Part shown: positions 1-9,574 of the stretch, in pieces
How positions within the stretch are numbered: the first letter of the stretch is position 1
How the letters are laid out: every line of letters starts with the position of its first letter
NCBI GenBank assembly: GCA_963576475.1
Contig: OY754978.1
Span: 9,298,299 to 9,362,298, forward strand
Direction: 5' to 3'
DNA length: 64,000 bases
From: Molanna angustata
Taxonomy: Eukaryota; Arthropoda; Insecta; Trichoptera; Molannidae
Made by a program: the position numbers and the translations under genes
The notes under the pieces: generated by a model
What the model saw: the letters and a program-made list of their open reading frames with translations, nothing else
Told to the model about the DNA's origin: nothing
Databases searched by the model: none

Positions 1-1
1 A

Positions 2-544
2 GCACTTAAACCAGTTATGAATGATCGTAACGTATCAAAGGAAGCTAAAGTTGCCATTCATAACGCAATTGTAGTGCCAACCTTGATGTATGCAAGTGAA
101 ACCTGGACATGGCAGAAGTCGCATGAAAGTAGAATAAATGCAGTGGAAATGAGATCGTTAAGAAGAATTTGTAATAGAACGATGTATGATAGAGTTAGAA
201 ATGAGGTCACTAGGAAAGAATGTAAGATGAAGAAAGATGTAGTAACTAGAATGAAAGTTAACACACTTAGATGGTTTGGTCACGTGGAAAGAATGAATGA
301 AGAACGCTTGACGAAAAAAATATATAAGGCTGACAGGAATGGAAAAAGAGGTCGGGGGCGCCCAAGAAAAGGATGGCACGACCATGTGAATGATATTCTG
401 AAAGAAGGAAATGTTAGAAGTCTGAACAATAGAAGAACATGCATGAGACGTAGCATGAATGTTGACGAGGCGGTAAATGTATGTCAAGATAGAATAGTGT
501 GGCGTTCTGTTCTCTCTGCCTACCCCGCGAGGAACATGGCGTGA
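2..544 (+). CDS. LINE reverse transcriptase, C-terminal fragment (copy 1, cut by window start)
   Basis: The frame is already open at base 2 and closes at a TGA at 542-544, so this is the 3' end of a longer ORF2. The protein carries the C-terminal signature of a common insect non-LTR retrotransposon class (RTE-like endonuclease/RT proteins): MYASETWTWQK, then RDRV/YDRVRNE, LRWFGHVERM, a basic GRGRPRKGWHDH patch and WRSVLSAYP before the stop. Such proteins copy element RNA into the chromosome by target-primed reverse transcription. The catalytic RT and endonuclease domains would lie upstream of the window. The stop is followed at once by an (ATGT)n tail, the usual 3' end of these elements. Copies 2 and 3 lie at 8387-8999 and 49755-50476. 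Clade (RTE or a relative) is inferred from the tail only. It is probably 5'-truncated and inactive. Confidence 0.85.
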   Translation, partial: ALKPVMNDRNVSKEAKVAIHNAIVVPTLMYASETWTWQKSHESRINAVEMRSLRRICNRTMYDRVRNEVTRKECKMKKDVVTRMKVNTLRWFGHVERMNEERLTKKIYKADRNGKRGRGRPRKGWHDHVNDILKEGNVRSLNNRRTCMRRSMNVDEAVNVCQDRIVWRSVLSAYPARNMA

Positions 545-572
545 TGGTATGTATGTATGTATGTGTGTGTGT

Positions 573-657
<85 letters not shown>

Positions 658-673
658 TGTGTGTGTGTGTGTC
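545..673. repeat. (ATGT)n to (GT)n microsatellite
   Basis: A short ATGT run (about 548-563) grades into roughly 110 bp of GT with two GTCT interruptions. It sits exactly behind the stop codon of the LINE fragment and probably grew from that element's 3' microsatellite tail. Long Cys/Val or Thr/His frames across it are artefacts of the dinucleotide. Confidence 0.95.
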
Positions 674-1451
674 CGTCCCCCCCTTATAACTTTTGATCCG
701 CTCAATTTACAGAGCCTAAAATTTCAGAATATATAAACAGTTACAGGCCTACAAAACTTTTATACTCGGAATTTTGAATTTTTGTTTCAGTCAGGGGTTA
801 TCAACTTTTTAATTTTTATTTTATTTTTCCATATATCTCAGAAACCATAAAAGCTAGAACGCTGAAAATTGGTACAAACATAGATAAATACAAAATCTCA
901 AATTAGTTTTTTCAAAAAAATTCCAGGGTTTCTCAAATATTTTTTATTAAGAAAAGTATTTTTTTTATGATAAATTTATGAGTTTAACTGCCTATTTTTC
1001 CAAAACTTTTACAATTATCGAAAAAAGCCGAAACACCCCAACTAGATAATTTAATTTTCTATAAAAAATATTAGCATTGTAGTAGAAGATCTCAATTTTT
1101 TTTAACAATTTTTTTAAAAATTGAATTTAGTGACGACATTGCTTCATACATTTTGTATGGCAGTCGCCTATACACAATATGTAAGAAGACTTAATAGTTT
1201 GATACTTCATCTCCAAACATACATACATACCATCATGCTATTTTCATATTCTGGGTAGGAAAAAAGGACCTTCCTCCATACTATCCTATCTTGACATACA
1301 TACCTACATATTATGTTGTATAGAAAACAAAATATCTGACAATATTCAATAATTTGTATTTATGGGTTTATAGTTTGGTACATATTCTTCAACTATACAT
1401 ACTATCGCTATCGACAGTTGGATCTCATGTGTTACATGCAACTAGTAATAA
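674..1451 (+). mobile_element. Dispersed family C, copy 1 (Helitron-like candidate)
   Basis: About 780 bp that recurs inverted at 16052-16745 and, internally deleted, at 56715-57027. Shared landmarks in order are a segment near 690 about residual ATCCGCTCAATT and ACAGAGCCTAAAATTTC, AGTCAGGGGTTA, TATGGCAGTCGCC, CTATACATACTATCGC and a common 3' end ATGCAACTAG. All three copies stop matching right after CTAG and the next base is T in each. In two of three, a small CATGT/ACATG hairpin lies 6 bp before that end. A CTRR end, a nearby hairpin and an A/T target are the marks of Helitron 3' termini. No Rep/helicase sequence is present, so this would be a non-autonomous member. The 5' end is not defined. 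Confidence 0.5.
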
Positions 1452-1454
1452 TTA

Positions 1455-2100
1455 ATCTAAAATGGCGATGGAAAGAAATTTACGGCGTATAATTTCCACG
1501 GCAATTAAATATATATTTGTTTTTCTAGATTCTAATACCACAAAAAGAAGAAACCAATTCGTAGATACTCCATTCATTGTTTTATTTATGTTCACAAACG
1601 TCAGTTTAAAGGTGCGCACGCACAACAAACAAAAGCTATATATAACGTATAAATACATGTTTTCTATGTACATATCTACACGTGGTATATTTTCTAGATT
1701 CTTCCTCGGAGACAGTGTGTCGGGTCTGACGTCATCTTCTTCTTGGAAGGCGGCCAGAGAAGGATCCCCGCTGAACTAGCCGCCTCGGCTTTTCGGTCTA
1801 TTTCGTCTTCAAGCCGAGAGACGTCTGATGACATTCACCTTAGCCTCTCGGAGACAAAAGAAAAACACGTCACAATAATCGACAATAACGGTGCGACACA
1901 GACGAGACGGACGGATGATCTCTCCATCTTCCTCTGGCAAGTTGCAGTGGTGTCACGAGTCGAATTTCGCAATTTCCCCACAAGAGATCGCGCAAACGAC
2001 TTTAGAAATTACACGATTTCGTTTGCAACTACTGTTGTTAGTCTTGAAATAAATAGGGTAATTGCACTACAACAATGAATTGAATCGTATTCTGAAATAT
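1455..2100. other. Unassigned; GC-richer island with a perfect CRE at 1727-1734
   Basis: From about 1690 to 2000 the base composition rises clearly above the AT-rich surroundings. It contains the palindromic cAMP-response motif TGACGTCA at 1727-1734 and two TCGGAGACA words. A plus-strand frame (1743-2078, 111 codons) crosses it, rich in Ser, Arg and Thr, with no recognised domain. It does not match any other repeat in the window. It may be an untranslated first exon or promoter, a host exon or an old unique insertion; I cannot tell which. Confidence 0.3.
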
Positions 2101-2189
2101 CTATGAACAAAGAAACATTTTATTTATTTATTGGTAATATAGTCATCATCTATATTATATGCTTTGTTTATTTTTGTTGTTTAAATAGA

Positions 2190-2438
2190 ATATGTAATAC
2201 TGTTTATTTTTTTCTTCTTCTTTAATGTCTAGTTTTTTTTATCATTTACCTCTATTTTCTTTTATTATGTTGTATTATTTTGTTTATTGTCCTGCCTTTG
2301 ACTACTTTTTTTATTATGTATGTTATTGATGTATTTACCTATACTTATCGTTGTTTTGTTGTGCCTACATTGTTGTATTTATCTTGTATTTCTTGTAAAT
2401 GCCCTATTAAGGGCGTACATATAATAAATAAATAAAAA
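2190..2438 (+). mobile_element. LINE 3' untranslated end with (AATA)n tail
   Basis: T-rich, low-complexity DNA ends in an AATAAATAAATAAAA tail at about 2420-2438. This layout matches the better-marked LINE 3' ends at 8020-8270 and 24985-25262. No coding remnant is visible. Orientation follows the A-rich tail. Confidence 0.35.
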
Positions 2439-2569
2439 TGGATGTACGTATATTTGTTGGTTTGATTGTTTGTTTCTTTGTATGTTTGCGATGGACTCCC
2501 AAACCAACCATCCGATTGTGATGAAACTTTGGAAATTTGTTAAGCTCATTCGGGAGAAGGTTATTGAAT

Positions 2570-2652
2570 TATTTTATTTTATTTATTTTATTGATTTAAT
2601 GGGCATATAATTTGTACACTGGGGGTTTATAGCAATTTCTTCCAACCAACCG
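2570..2652 (-). mobile_element. LINE 3'-end module (GGAAGAAATTGC type)
   Basis: On the minus strand this reads GGTTGGTTGGAAGAAATTGC, then ATAAACCC, GTGTACA and an A-rich tail. This module ends one or more LINE families in the window. Related copies are at 5325-5400, 6890-6990, 20390-20455, 25795-25862, 34195-34235, 53585-53665 and 62680-62765. Only the 3' end survives here. Confidence 0.55.
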
Positions 2653-2654
2653 GG

Positions 2655-2750
2655 GGGGGGGGCAAGTCTGTTCAACCGGCGGAATCAAAACCATCCAGGG
2701 GGGTAAGTCTGGTCAACAGGCGTAATCAAAACAATCCTTATTTACCCGTA
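2655..2750. mobile_element. Partial copies of MITE H terminal sequence
   Basis: Two tandem stretches read GGCAAGTCTGTTCAACCGGC and GGTAAGTCTGGTCAACAGGC, each followed by AATCAAAACCATCC or a close variant and then a TTTACCCGTATCATG word. The same terminal sequence flanks the palindromic element at 24437-24625. A second full terminus in inverted orientation is missing, so these are fragments. Confidence 0.5.
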
Positions 2751-2754
2751 TCAT

Positions 2755-2985
2755 GTCGGCCTTCTTGGCTCAGTTGTTTAGGTGTCTCTGACTGCTGATC
2801 CGAAGGTCCCGGGTTCGATTCCCGGTGGAGACATAGTTTTTAATTGTGTTTTCAGTCTGGATCTGTGAGAATGTCTCCAGAATGTGGCAACTTGTTATTG
2901 GGTGCGTGCTAAATTAATATTTGACATAGTATCTGTTAATTGCCCGAGAAGAATAAAAAATAAATAAATTAATTAATTAAACAAG
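2755..2985 (+). mobile_element. tRNA-derived SINE1, copy A
   Basis: The 5' head is tRNA-like: an A-box-like TGGCTCAGTTGTTTAGG and a perfect B box GGTTCGATTCC about 35 bp later, which would recruit RNA polymerase III. The body carries TTTTCAGTCTGGATCTGTGAG, AGAATGTGGCAACTTG and TTGCCCGAGAAG, then an AATAAATAAATTAATT tail. About 230 bp in all. Further copies are at 49207-49437 (+), 14392-14562 (-), 54412-54618 (-) and fragments at 32013-32030 and 61546-61625. It encodes no protein and depends on a LINE for movement. Confidence 0.88.
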
Positions 2986-2999
2986 CCAAAAATGAAATA

Positions 3000-3370
3000 A
3001 TATTCCTGGCGCAGTTCAGGGGTGACATCTGTTCGAGAACACTGTCACTGTCACATGTATATGCTTTCATTATTTACAAAAAAAAACAATCTCTCAATAG
3101 ATGGCGTTACAAAACGGTTTCTTCGTTACTTCATAGATGGCGATAGTAAAAATAGCTTTTTTTCAAACGATCTGTTTCTCATTAAAATATATAAAACTTG
3201 CAAAATTACATTGATAAAGGAACTAAAGAAGAAGGCATAATCTGGTGAACGATGCGCAAGCGCATAAAGTGATCACGTAAACCATGCGATGACAGGTCAT
3301 AAGCCTTGTAGGTGCTTTGACTTCCTGTTTCTCCTATAATATTACAAATTCGTCTCTATTGAGATAATAA
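3000..3370 (-). mobile_element. Dispersed family F, diverged copy
   Basis: Landmarks include GCGCAAGCGCATAAAGTG, ATCACGTAAACCA, TGACAGGTCATAAGCC, GTAGGTGC and TTCGTCTCTATTGAGATAAT. The same ordered words appear in the inverted pair at 26507-27213, at 28205-28520 and in part at 13010-13085. The left portion (3040-3150) shares CAATAGATGGCGTTAC-like words with the spacer at 26870-26920. No reading frame is conserved among copies, so it looks non-coding and non-autonomous. Confidence 0.6.
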
Positions 3371-3965
3371 TAATAAGTTATTTGTATAGCGCCGTTTAAT
3401 GATTCGAGATCATACCATGGGCGCTTATAGTTTTATGTTGTGTTGCTCTCTGAAACAAAGCTGTGTTTAGTCCTTTAGTGAAAGTACTCTTGCTTTGAGC
3501 ACTGCGGCCATCTAGAGGCAGTGAATTCCACTTAATATGAACACTCACACTAAAGCATCGGTCATAGTAAGCCACTTTGTTGACTCTGTCCAACTCCTTT
3601 AAGGAATTGTTACTCTGTGATCCAGACGACCTGAATGTGAGATGCCTCCCAGAGAGATCTCTTCTCTGACACAGCTCTTGTATATATTTTGGTGCCAGGT
3701 TGTTCAAAGCATTACATATATACCGTCAAACAAATTTTGTAATCAATTCGCTCTGGCCACTTCAACCAGTGTAATTCGTTTAGTAGTGGAGTTATATGAC
3801 ATCGTTTTTCTGCACCGAAAATAAGTCTTGCCGCTGTATTAAATACCATCTGTAGTCTATCGAGCTGATACTTCGGCAATCCGGGAGATGTTAAATATTT
3901 GCCACTCCTTTGTACTATGGTGTCTACAATATTTCTAAGAGATGGGAAGTGGTTTTAAATTTAAT
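3362..3965 (-). pseudogene. CR1/L2-type LINE reverse transcriptase C-terminal relic
   Basis: On the minus strand, pieces of a CR1/Jockey-group RT C-terminus can be read through frame breaks. Near 3940-3850 is a LPKYQLDRLQMVFNTAARLI-like stretch, the block that follows the RT fingers in this group, then HITPLLNELHW. An open 103-codon stretch at 3396-3707 carries LNNLAPKYIQEL, FSVSVHIKWNSLPLD (usually LWNSLPL) and a FTKGLNTALF end. The 3' end GGCGCTATACAAATAA plus a TTATTATTATTAT run resembles L2/CR1 tails. At least one frameshift separates the upstream and downstream blocks, so it is dead. Confidence 0.75.
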
Positions 3966-4100
3966 TGAGTTTAAACGTTGTAAAGAGTTGAGTGATGTCC
4001 ATAACCTTCACGTTTATATTTTATATTGACAACGGAAGCAAGTGTGCATACAAAATTTCAGCATGATTGTGCGATGAGAAATGGTTTAAACATTTCCATA
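3935..4100. repeat. Single copy of the 17-kb degenerate repeat
   Basis: The words TTTAATTGAGTTTAAACG, TTGTAAAGAGTTGAG, TGATGTCCATAACC and TTTTATATTGACA occur in order, matching the old tandem repeat at 17100-17805. About 150 bp is recognisable and there is no coding content. Confidence 0.4.
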
Positions 4101-4690
4101 CCTACCTTTATTACTTTGAATATGGTCATTGTCTGAATATTAAAATCAATTAACATTTTGTTCAAATTTTTACACCATGTGCGGAGTCGTCTCAAGGTCG
4201 TTTGTGCGAATTCTTGGCAACGTTCAATGTCTCACACTGTGCGTATGTTTTTATAGCCATTATTATCGTTTGTATTTATTCATTTCGCCATCTCGGATGA
4301 CTGCGAGAGAATCCCGAAAGAAGGAGTGAGGTATGGAGGGACATGACCTCAATCTGATTGGATTTATGGCATTTTCCGCGACACTGACCCTGGCCAGAGG
4401 TCACTCAGAGAGACCCTGCATCTTCCGACTGCCATTACGACCTCTGCATTATATTGAAGTTATTATTTTTATTACTTTCATTTACACACTTTCTTTGTCT
4501 TAAAAAATAATATATGTAAAGTCCGGATATTGCGTCGTTTTAAACTTACATACTTTCTATGTATTAAAAAAAAGACTTAAGTAAGATTATTTATACTTTA
4601 ACGTAACCATCTGATTCAAATTAACTCTCCTTTTACTTCCTATTTTTTGCTACATTGTTTTATATTAGTGTAATGTTAATGCTATGTATA
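4101..4690. other. Unassigned
   Basis: AT-rich DNA with a GC-richer patch at about 4290-4445 containing CCTGGCCAGAGGTCACTC. I see no domain, splice-flanked frame or repeat relation that I can support. Confidence 0.3.
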
Positions 4691-4694
4691 ATAA

Positions 4695-4882
4695 TAATAA
4701 TTAACACTTCCTTGCACCCTGTGGAAGTGGCGAGTTTATTATTTAACAAGTGTTTCCAGCCCAGAGAAGCAATATTTGCGTGAGAAATTAATTTAAATAA
4801 ATTTCTCCTCTGCTGGGAATCGAACCCAGGACGCCCGCACAGAAACCGAACGGCTTACCAACTGTGCCACGGCGGTCGGCAT
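4695..4882 (-). mobile_element. tRNA-derived SINE2, copy A (near full length)
   Basis: On the minus strand the head begins near 4880 with GTGGCACAGTTGGTAAGCC (A-box region) and has the B box GGTTCGATTCC. A central GAAATTTATTTAAATTAA, TTCTCACGCAAATATTGC, CTGGAAACACT and ATAAACTCGCCACTTCC follow, ending GGTGCAAGGAAGTG plus an ATTATTATTA tail. Other copies are at 9575-9725 and 46625-46795 (-), with a fragment at 40215-40370. The 3' end resembles that of a LINE in this window (see findings). Confidence 0.85.
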
Positions 4883-4918
4883 CATGTATAATTTTGCTGT
4901 TACTCCTAGAGGTAGTGG

Positions 4919-5400
4919 TTGTACTCGCTTGATAAGGGATATTTGTGTTGTCCGACGTTGCGGCTGCGTCCGGGGTTGAACAGGACCAATGGGTCCTTTA
5001 GCATCACCGGCGTGGAAGTGGATCGCGATCTCCCTCCTGTTGTACTGTTTAATGATTTGCCAGAATGTGTTAAGGAAGCATCTGGTCTTGCCGCTTTTCG
5101 TCGCCTAAGTGAAAAGGTTATTTTAAGATATTGTGTGCTTCCTTTGTATTTTTGTGTAAATTTGAATATTTTCTTGTTTTTTGTTGTTTTTATATATTTC
5201 ATACTGTAAAAACTTTTAATTTTTTCAACTTTTTAATATGCTTAAGATGTAATAAAATGCATTTATTTTTTACATCTAAATAAAATATACATACATTATG
5301 GAATGTTGCACAAGTTGTTTTACTTGTAATCGGGTTGGTTCAAAGAAATTGTCTTAGCAATAAGCCCGCCAGTGAACAGTATAATTTTATATTATGTACA
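4919..5400 (+). mobile_element. LINE C-terminal fragment with 3'-end module
   Basis: A 96-codon frame at 4919-5209 ends with NDLPECVKEASGLAAFRR, which resembles the (W)NxLPxxVRxxxSLxxFRR block closing CR1/Jockey-type RTs; the usual Trp is missing. About 120 bp downstream, 5325-5400 has the GGTTGGTTCAAAGAAATTGT / AATAAGCCCGCCAGTG module found at other LINE 3' ends. The assignment rests on short motifs and on the two parts being in the expected order. Confidence 0.45.
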
Positions 5401-5960
5401 AAAAGATGAATAATCCCAGACCTTAGCTGTTTCGAGGTTGGCGATTTCACAGAAAAAAAACTGCCATATTGAGATTTAAATAATGTAATTGAGTAGGTAT
5501 CTCGTTAAACAATACAGTTTTACTTAACAAAAGTTAATTCGGGGATTGTCAACCTTTCATAGTGAGAAAAATTGCACATTACGTAATTTGCTGTGGAAAG
5601 ATGTGTTGTCGAAAAAGCACTGAATTATTTGGTCAATTTCATAATAGAAGCGCGTAGGAATTATTATTTCATCTAATCGAGTTTGATCATCAAATTTCGT
5701 AACGCTGCGCTGTGTTGGTCTATGATGCGTACAAAATGGACTCCCTTTCAGAACAATAGAGCAGATGGCTTTGTTAATACATACAGACATACATACATAT
5801 ACAGTTTCACTATCGATTTACGTTTTCTGTTAGCTATTAAGCCAATGTGCGTGGAAGTATGTAATGTAAAACTTCGCTATATGCTGAACAAACTACCAGT
5901 GGGTAATAATTTCAAAATAACCTATCATTAATATGGTACTTTGTTTTGATAAGCGATAAA
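5401..5960. other. Unassigned AT-rich DNA
   Basis: No frame or repeat relation that I trust. A short (ACAT)n run near 5777-5800 may be the remnant of a retroposon tail. Confidence 0.3.
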
Positions 5961-5965
5961 AACGA

Positions 5966-6215
5966 TGAAACTCTACAACGATGTCTCTGGACCCATTGGA
6001 CATGCAGACCTTGTAGCCACGAAGAGCAACTTCAAGACTTTTTGTCAAAAAGACGGTTCACTCTTATCTTCACTTTCAGCGAACGTTGATCCAGCTGTTC
6101 CATATAGTTAACTCTCTTTGGTTATTGAGTTCTCCGGACTCTTCTTATGTTCTTTTTATTGTATACTTTAAGAGTTTTGCAAGGGGCCGTTATTGGTACC
6201 CATAAGCAGAACGGA
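5966..6215 (+). pseudogene. LINE C-terminal fragment, GPIGHADLV type (copy 1)
   Basis: A 47-codon frame from 5966 to the stop at 6107-6109 contains SGPIGHADLVATKSNFKTF. The minus strand at 52770-53017 encodes the closely similar QGPIGHADLVVSKKYFTAF behind an EHILWECSH block, and a third, more decayed copy lies at 33895-34125 (-). Downstream homology (GAGTTCTCCGGACTCTTCTT, then CAAGGGGCCG) continues past the stop, showing that the 3' UTR is shared. The EHIL..C..H block suggests an I/R1/Jockey-type element. The fragment is truncated at the 5' side. Confidence 0.6.
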
Positions 6216-6880
6216 TAGTGGTGAAGGAAGAACATTCTCCATCTGACCGCAAAGAAATAGCCACCTATTTCTTCTATTTTAAATATTATTATTATTATTA
6301 TTATTACTAACAGGCAGGCAGTTATTGCAGATGGGTCCGTATCATGTGAAGTAAACGTATAAATTACGGTTATAAGGATAATCAACACATATTATTCAAA
6401 ATGTTTTTTCTCTGGGCCAGCCCAGTGAACACTGTTTAGTTAGAAGTATTTATCATTATTATTATTACAAACTAAAAACGAGTAGTTTGTGTCAACACAA
6501 CGATGGTATACTTTTTTCTTCTTGAACGTTTGAAAATTCCTGAATAAATTTTTTTAATGTAAAATTCTACTGTGTACATTATTTAAACACAAATATAATA
6601 ATGAAACTCAAAGCATGTCCTTTGTACACTATTTCTATTGAAGTTGACGTAAAATTAATGTACGCTTCAAAATTGTGAATTTATTTATAATAGGGTAGAT
6701 TATTTTACAGAAAGAGAGGTTAGACAAAAAATAATAAAAAAAATAAAACAGAGACAATGGAAGGATACACATACATGTCAGTTAATGTTTTTTGTTCTTT
6801 AATATCCTAAATATACACTGTTTTATAGTACCTAGTGGAGAGTAAAAAAAACAATTTAGTGATCTAGAGTTCGAATCTAA
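6216..6880. other. Unassigned AT-rich DNA
   Basis: Contains a short (ATT)n run at about 6287-6306 and a second near 6452-6466. No coding or repeat assignment. Confidence 0.3.
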
Positions 6881-6889
6881 ATAACGATT

Positions 6890-7440
6890 TTTTTTATTTA
6901 TTTATACATCTTCTTGTACATAATATAAACAAATAAAATTGTACACTGGCGAGCTTATTGCAATTTCTTCCAACCAACCAAATATTACAAACAGATTACA
7001 AAGTATGACAACATTGTGTATGTACAACAGCAAATAAAAAAGACTAAAAGAAATCAAAGAAAATACGTATAACACTTAAATACTATTAAAACAAAAAAAA
7101 TTATAATTCATAGCAAGAAAAAGGATATGGTAAGGACAGGAGAGGAAATCGGGATCAGGTGTTCAAGGATAAATATTCCTTCTTTAGTTTTTTCTTGAAA
7201 ATACTAAGTGAGTTAGACGACGCAATATCCGGACTAAGGCTATTATTCCATAATCTTGCTGATTGTACTTCGAACGAAGAGCTGAGAAATTCTGTATTAT
7301 GGATAGGTATGGATAGTGTTGTACGTTCAGCAGATCGGAGTGGAAGTCCATGATTGGATAAATAAGTGAATTTGCTTTTGAGGTAGATTTCGCAGCTTTT
7401 AAAAGAATTTTTTTTAGTATTATGTGAACTTATATAATAA
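6890..7440 (-). pseudogene. CR1/Jockey-type LINE: RT C-terminus plus 3' UTR and tail
   Basis: Read on the minus strand, the frame from about 7430 to a TGA at 7155-7157 is open and ends the RT. It includes HGLPLRSAERTTLSIPI, SARLWNNSLSPDIAS and SLSIFKKKLKKEYLSL, the typical close of CR1/Jockey-group RTs. The 3' UTR follows and ends with GGTTGGTTGGAAGAAATTGC, GCTCGCCAGTGTACA and an (AATA)n tail at about 6890-6905. The element is 5'-truncated. Catalytic RT motifs are absent. Confidence 0.75.
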
Positions 7441-7466
7441 TAATAATAATTAATTCATCGACATAC

Positions 7467-7848
7467 TACCCCCTATTTAGTAACTATTGTAACTAAAATA
7501 AGAACGTTCTAAAATTGTAGATTTTAGATTTACGGTCTTACTTCAGCATTATAAAATATCAAATTGGACTAAATGGAATAAGAACGTACCTATATTGGCC
7601 GGAACGTTCTTAAAAAGTTACTGAATTAGACGTATTTTGAATGATAATTAAAATTAAGAAAATTTCATAATTATTCATAATACGTCTGATTCAGTAACTT
7701 TTTAAGAACGTTCCGACCAAAATAGGTACGTTCCTATTCCATTTAGTCCAAGTTTATATTTTATAACGCTGAAATAAGACCGTAAATCTAAAATCTGCAA
7801 TTTTAGAACGATCCTATTTTAGTTCCAATAGTTACTGAATAGGGGGTA
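7467..7848. mobile_element. Foldback MITE with ~165-bp inverted arms
   Basis: The left arm starts TACCCCCTATTTAGTAAC and the right arm ends GTTACTGAATAGGGGGTA. The two arms stay complementary for about 165 bp with scattered mismatches, leaving a ~45-bp AT-rich centre around 7630-7675. TA at each edge is compatible with a Tc1/mariner-type TA duplication. There is no transposase frame. A transcript would fold into one long hairpin. Confidence 0.8.
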
Positions 7849-7959
7849 ATGTAGGTACTTTACAAACATATGAAAAAGAATAAGAAAAATATTATTCTTT
7901 GTTATTAGTAACAAACTAATAACAAATTAATAATAACAAAAATAAAAGTAATAACAAAA

Positions 7960-8270
7960 TTAATAGCAATAATAACAAAAACAACAACAAAGTAAATTAC
8001 AACGACCAAAAGTTCCCCTTTGGATACATATGTGGGTACGTAAAAAATGTTTTTTTTATTATTTTTTATTTTAATATTGTTATTTTTTTATGTTTTATTC
8101 CAATCTTGTTTATTCTTCCTCTTGTTATAGCTAATGTGTTTTTCTTCATAAAGTATCTCATTGTAAACCATTTGGACACTTTGCTAGTTTATATTATTAT
8201 TTTTTTTGTACCATCACAATATATTTACAAAACTGTATGTTTCTTTGATAAATAAATAAATAAATCTCGC
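7960..8270 (+). mobile_element. LINE 3' UTR (paired with 24985-25262)
   Basis: Shares with the downstream part of the LINE at 24700-25262 the ordered words TATGTGGGTACGT, CAATCTTGTTTATTCTTCC, CATTGTAAACCATTT, TTGTACCAT and AAACTGTATGTTTC, then TTGATAAATAAATAAATAA. No RT coding remains on the 5' side. Confidence 0.65.
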
Positions 8271-8386
8271 CTCGAATAAATCGATTGGGTTCAGCTATAG
8301 CACTAGAATTTATACTTAATTTAGGGAATGTATAATATGTTATACGGACAAATGAATTATTTAAAAAAAATCCTTTCTCATATAAT

Positions 8387-8999
8387 TAGTTGTTACATAC
8401 ATACATACATACATACCATCACGCCATGTCCCTTGCGGGGTAGGCAGAGAGAACCGAACGCCACATTTTTCTATCCTGGCACGCATCCCTCGCCTCGTCC
8501 ACATTCATGCATCGTCTCATACATGTTCGTCTATTGCTCGCACTTCTAACATTTCCGTCTTTCAAAATTTCGTTCACATGGTCGTGCCATCCCTTTCTTG
8601 GACGTCCCCGACCTCTCATTCCATTCCTTTCCGCTCTGTATATTTTCTTCGTCAGGCGCTCCTCATTCATTCTCCCCATGTGACCAAACCATCTCAATGT
8701 GTTCACTTTCATTCTAGTAATGACATCTTTCTTAATCTTACATTCTTTCCTTATATCCTCGTTTCTTACCCGGTCATACATCGTTCTATTACAAATCCTT
8801 CTTAACGATCTCATTTCAACTGCATTTATTCTACTTTCATGCGTCTTCTGTCATGTCCAGGTTTCACTTGCATACGTCAGGGTTGGCACTACGATGGCGT
8901 TATGAATGGCAACTTTGCCATCCTTAAAAATGTTGCGATCATTCATAATTGGTCTTAGTGCTCCATTCACTCTGTTTAATGCCTTCCTAGTTGTTACAT
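8387..8999 (-). pseudogene. LINE reverse transcriptase C-terminal fragment (copy 2) with 12-bp target duplication
   Basis: The minus-strand frame runs from about 8987 to the stop near 8419 and ends with WRSVLSAYPARDMA, as in copy 1. A (CATA)n tract at 8396-8416 is the 3' tail. Relative to copy 1, a conserved Trp codon (TWTWQK motif) has become TGA at 8851-8853, which kills the frame. Upstream coding still reads ALNRVNGALRPIMNDRN. Flanks carry the 12-bp direct repeat TAGTTGTTACAT at 8387-8398 and 8988-8999, consistent with a target-site duplication of a 5'-truncated insertion. Confidence 0.85.
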
Positions 9000-9049
9000 T
9001 CTAACATATATATTGGTGTCGATATTTTTTACTGAGAGAGTCTAATAAT

Positions 9050-9109
9050 ATAATCTGGAACAAATCAGATGTGTATAATACCACATGTATATTAGATGTT
9101 CCAGATTAT
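9050..9109. repeat. Small inverted repeat
   Basis: ATAATCTGGAACA at 9050-9062 pairs perfectly with 9097-9109 across a 34-base loop. It may be a tiny MITE or a chance hairpin. No target duplication was recognised. Confidence 0.45.
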
Positions 9110-9570
9110 TTATTATATACTGTAATATTACCACACGCGCTACTCAGTTACACATGCATGCATGACACGGCGGCTGGTGGAGTATCTCAGCGTGTGAGCC
9201 ATGTGAGGCAGACACACACGTGTAGTGTAGGTAAGTACATTATTATGTTCATAACAGGGAGATGAACGGTAGTGATACATTTTATGTAACAAGTAACCGA
9301 ACAATATATAAACAAAACCACACGTAGTGGTATATTGGCAAATCCTTTGACGTGCACTGTACAGGGAAGATAACAAAAATCTCATGCACTGAGAAATATA
9401 TATTTTCTTAACATAATTCTGATTCATATTTTTTTCTCGTTGAGTCTTGCTTCTAGGCTGGAAACACTAGGGAACAAAAACGAAATTTGAATGAATTACT
9501 AAGGACTATTCATTTTTGTCAGTACGTATCAAATAACTCGCCCTCGTTGAATACAAAGTAAATAAATGAA
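9110..9570. other. Unassigned
   Basis: Mostly AT-rich. At 9225-9236 TGTAGGTAAGTACA is a good match to a 5' splice site, and the preceding 100 bases are GC-richer. No acceptor-bounded frame or protein similarity supports an exon. Confidence 0.25.
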
Positions 9571-9574
9571 TAAA

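Noticed and set aside
499..705. Cys/Val and Thr/His frames at 499-705
   Set aside because: They are translations of the (GT)n tract.
2755..2830. tRNA gene
   Set aside because: Box A and B are present but the same head recurs with a fixed non-tRNA body and A-rich tail in several copies, so it is a SINE. The same reasoning applies to 4800-4882 and 49207-49280.
7159..7353. Plus-strand 64-codon frame as a gene
   Set aside because: It is the antisense shadow of the LINE C-terminus encoded on the minus strand at 7155-7430.
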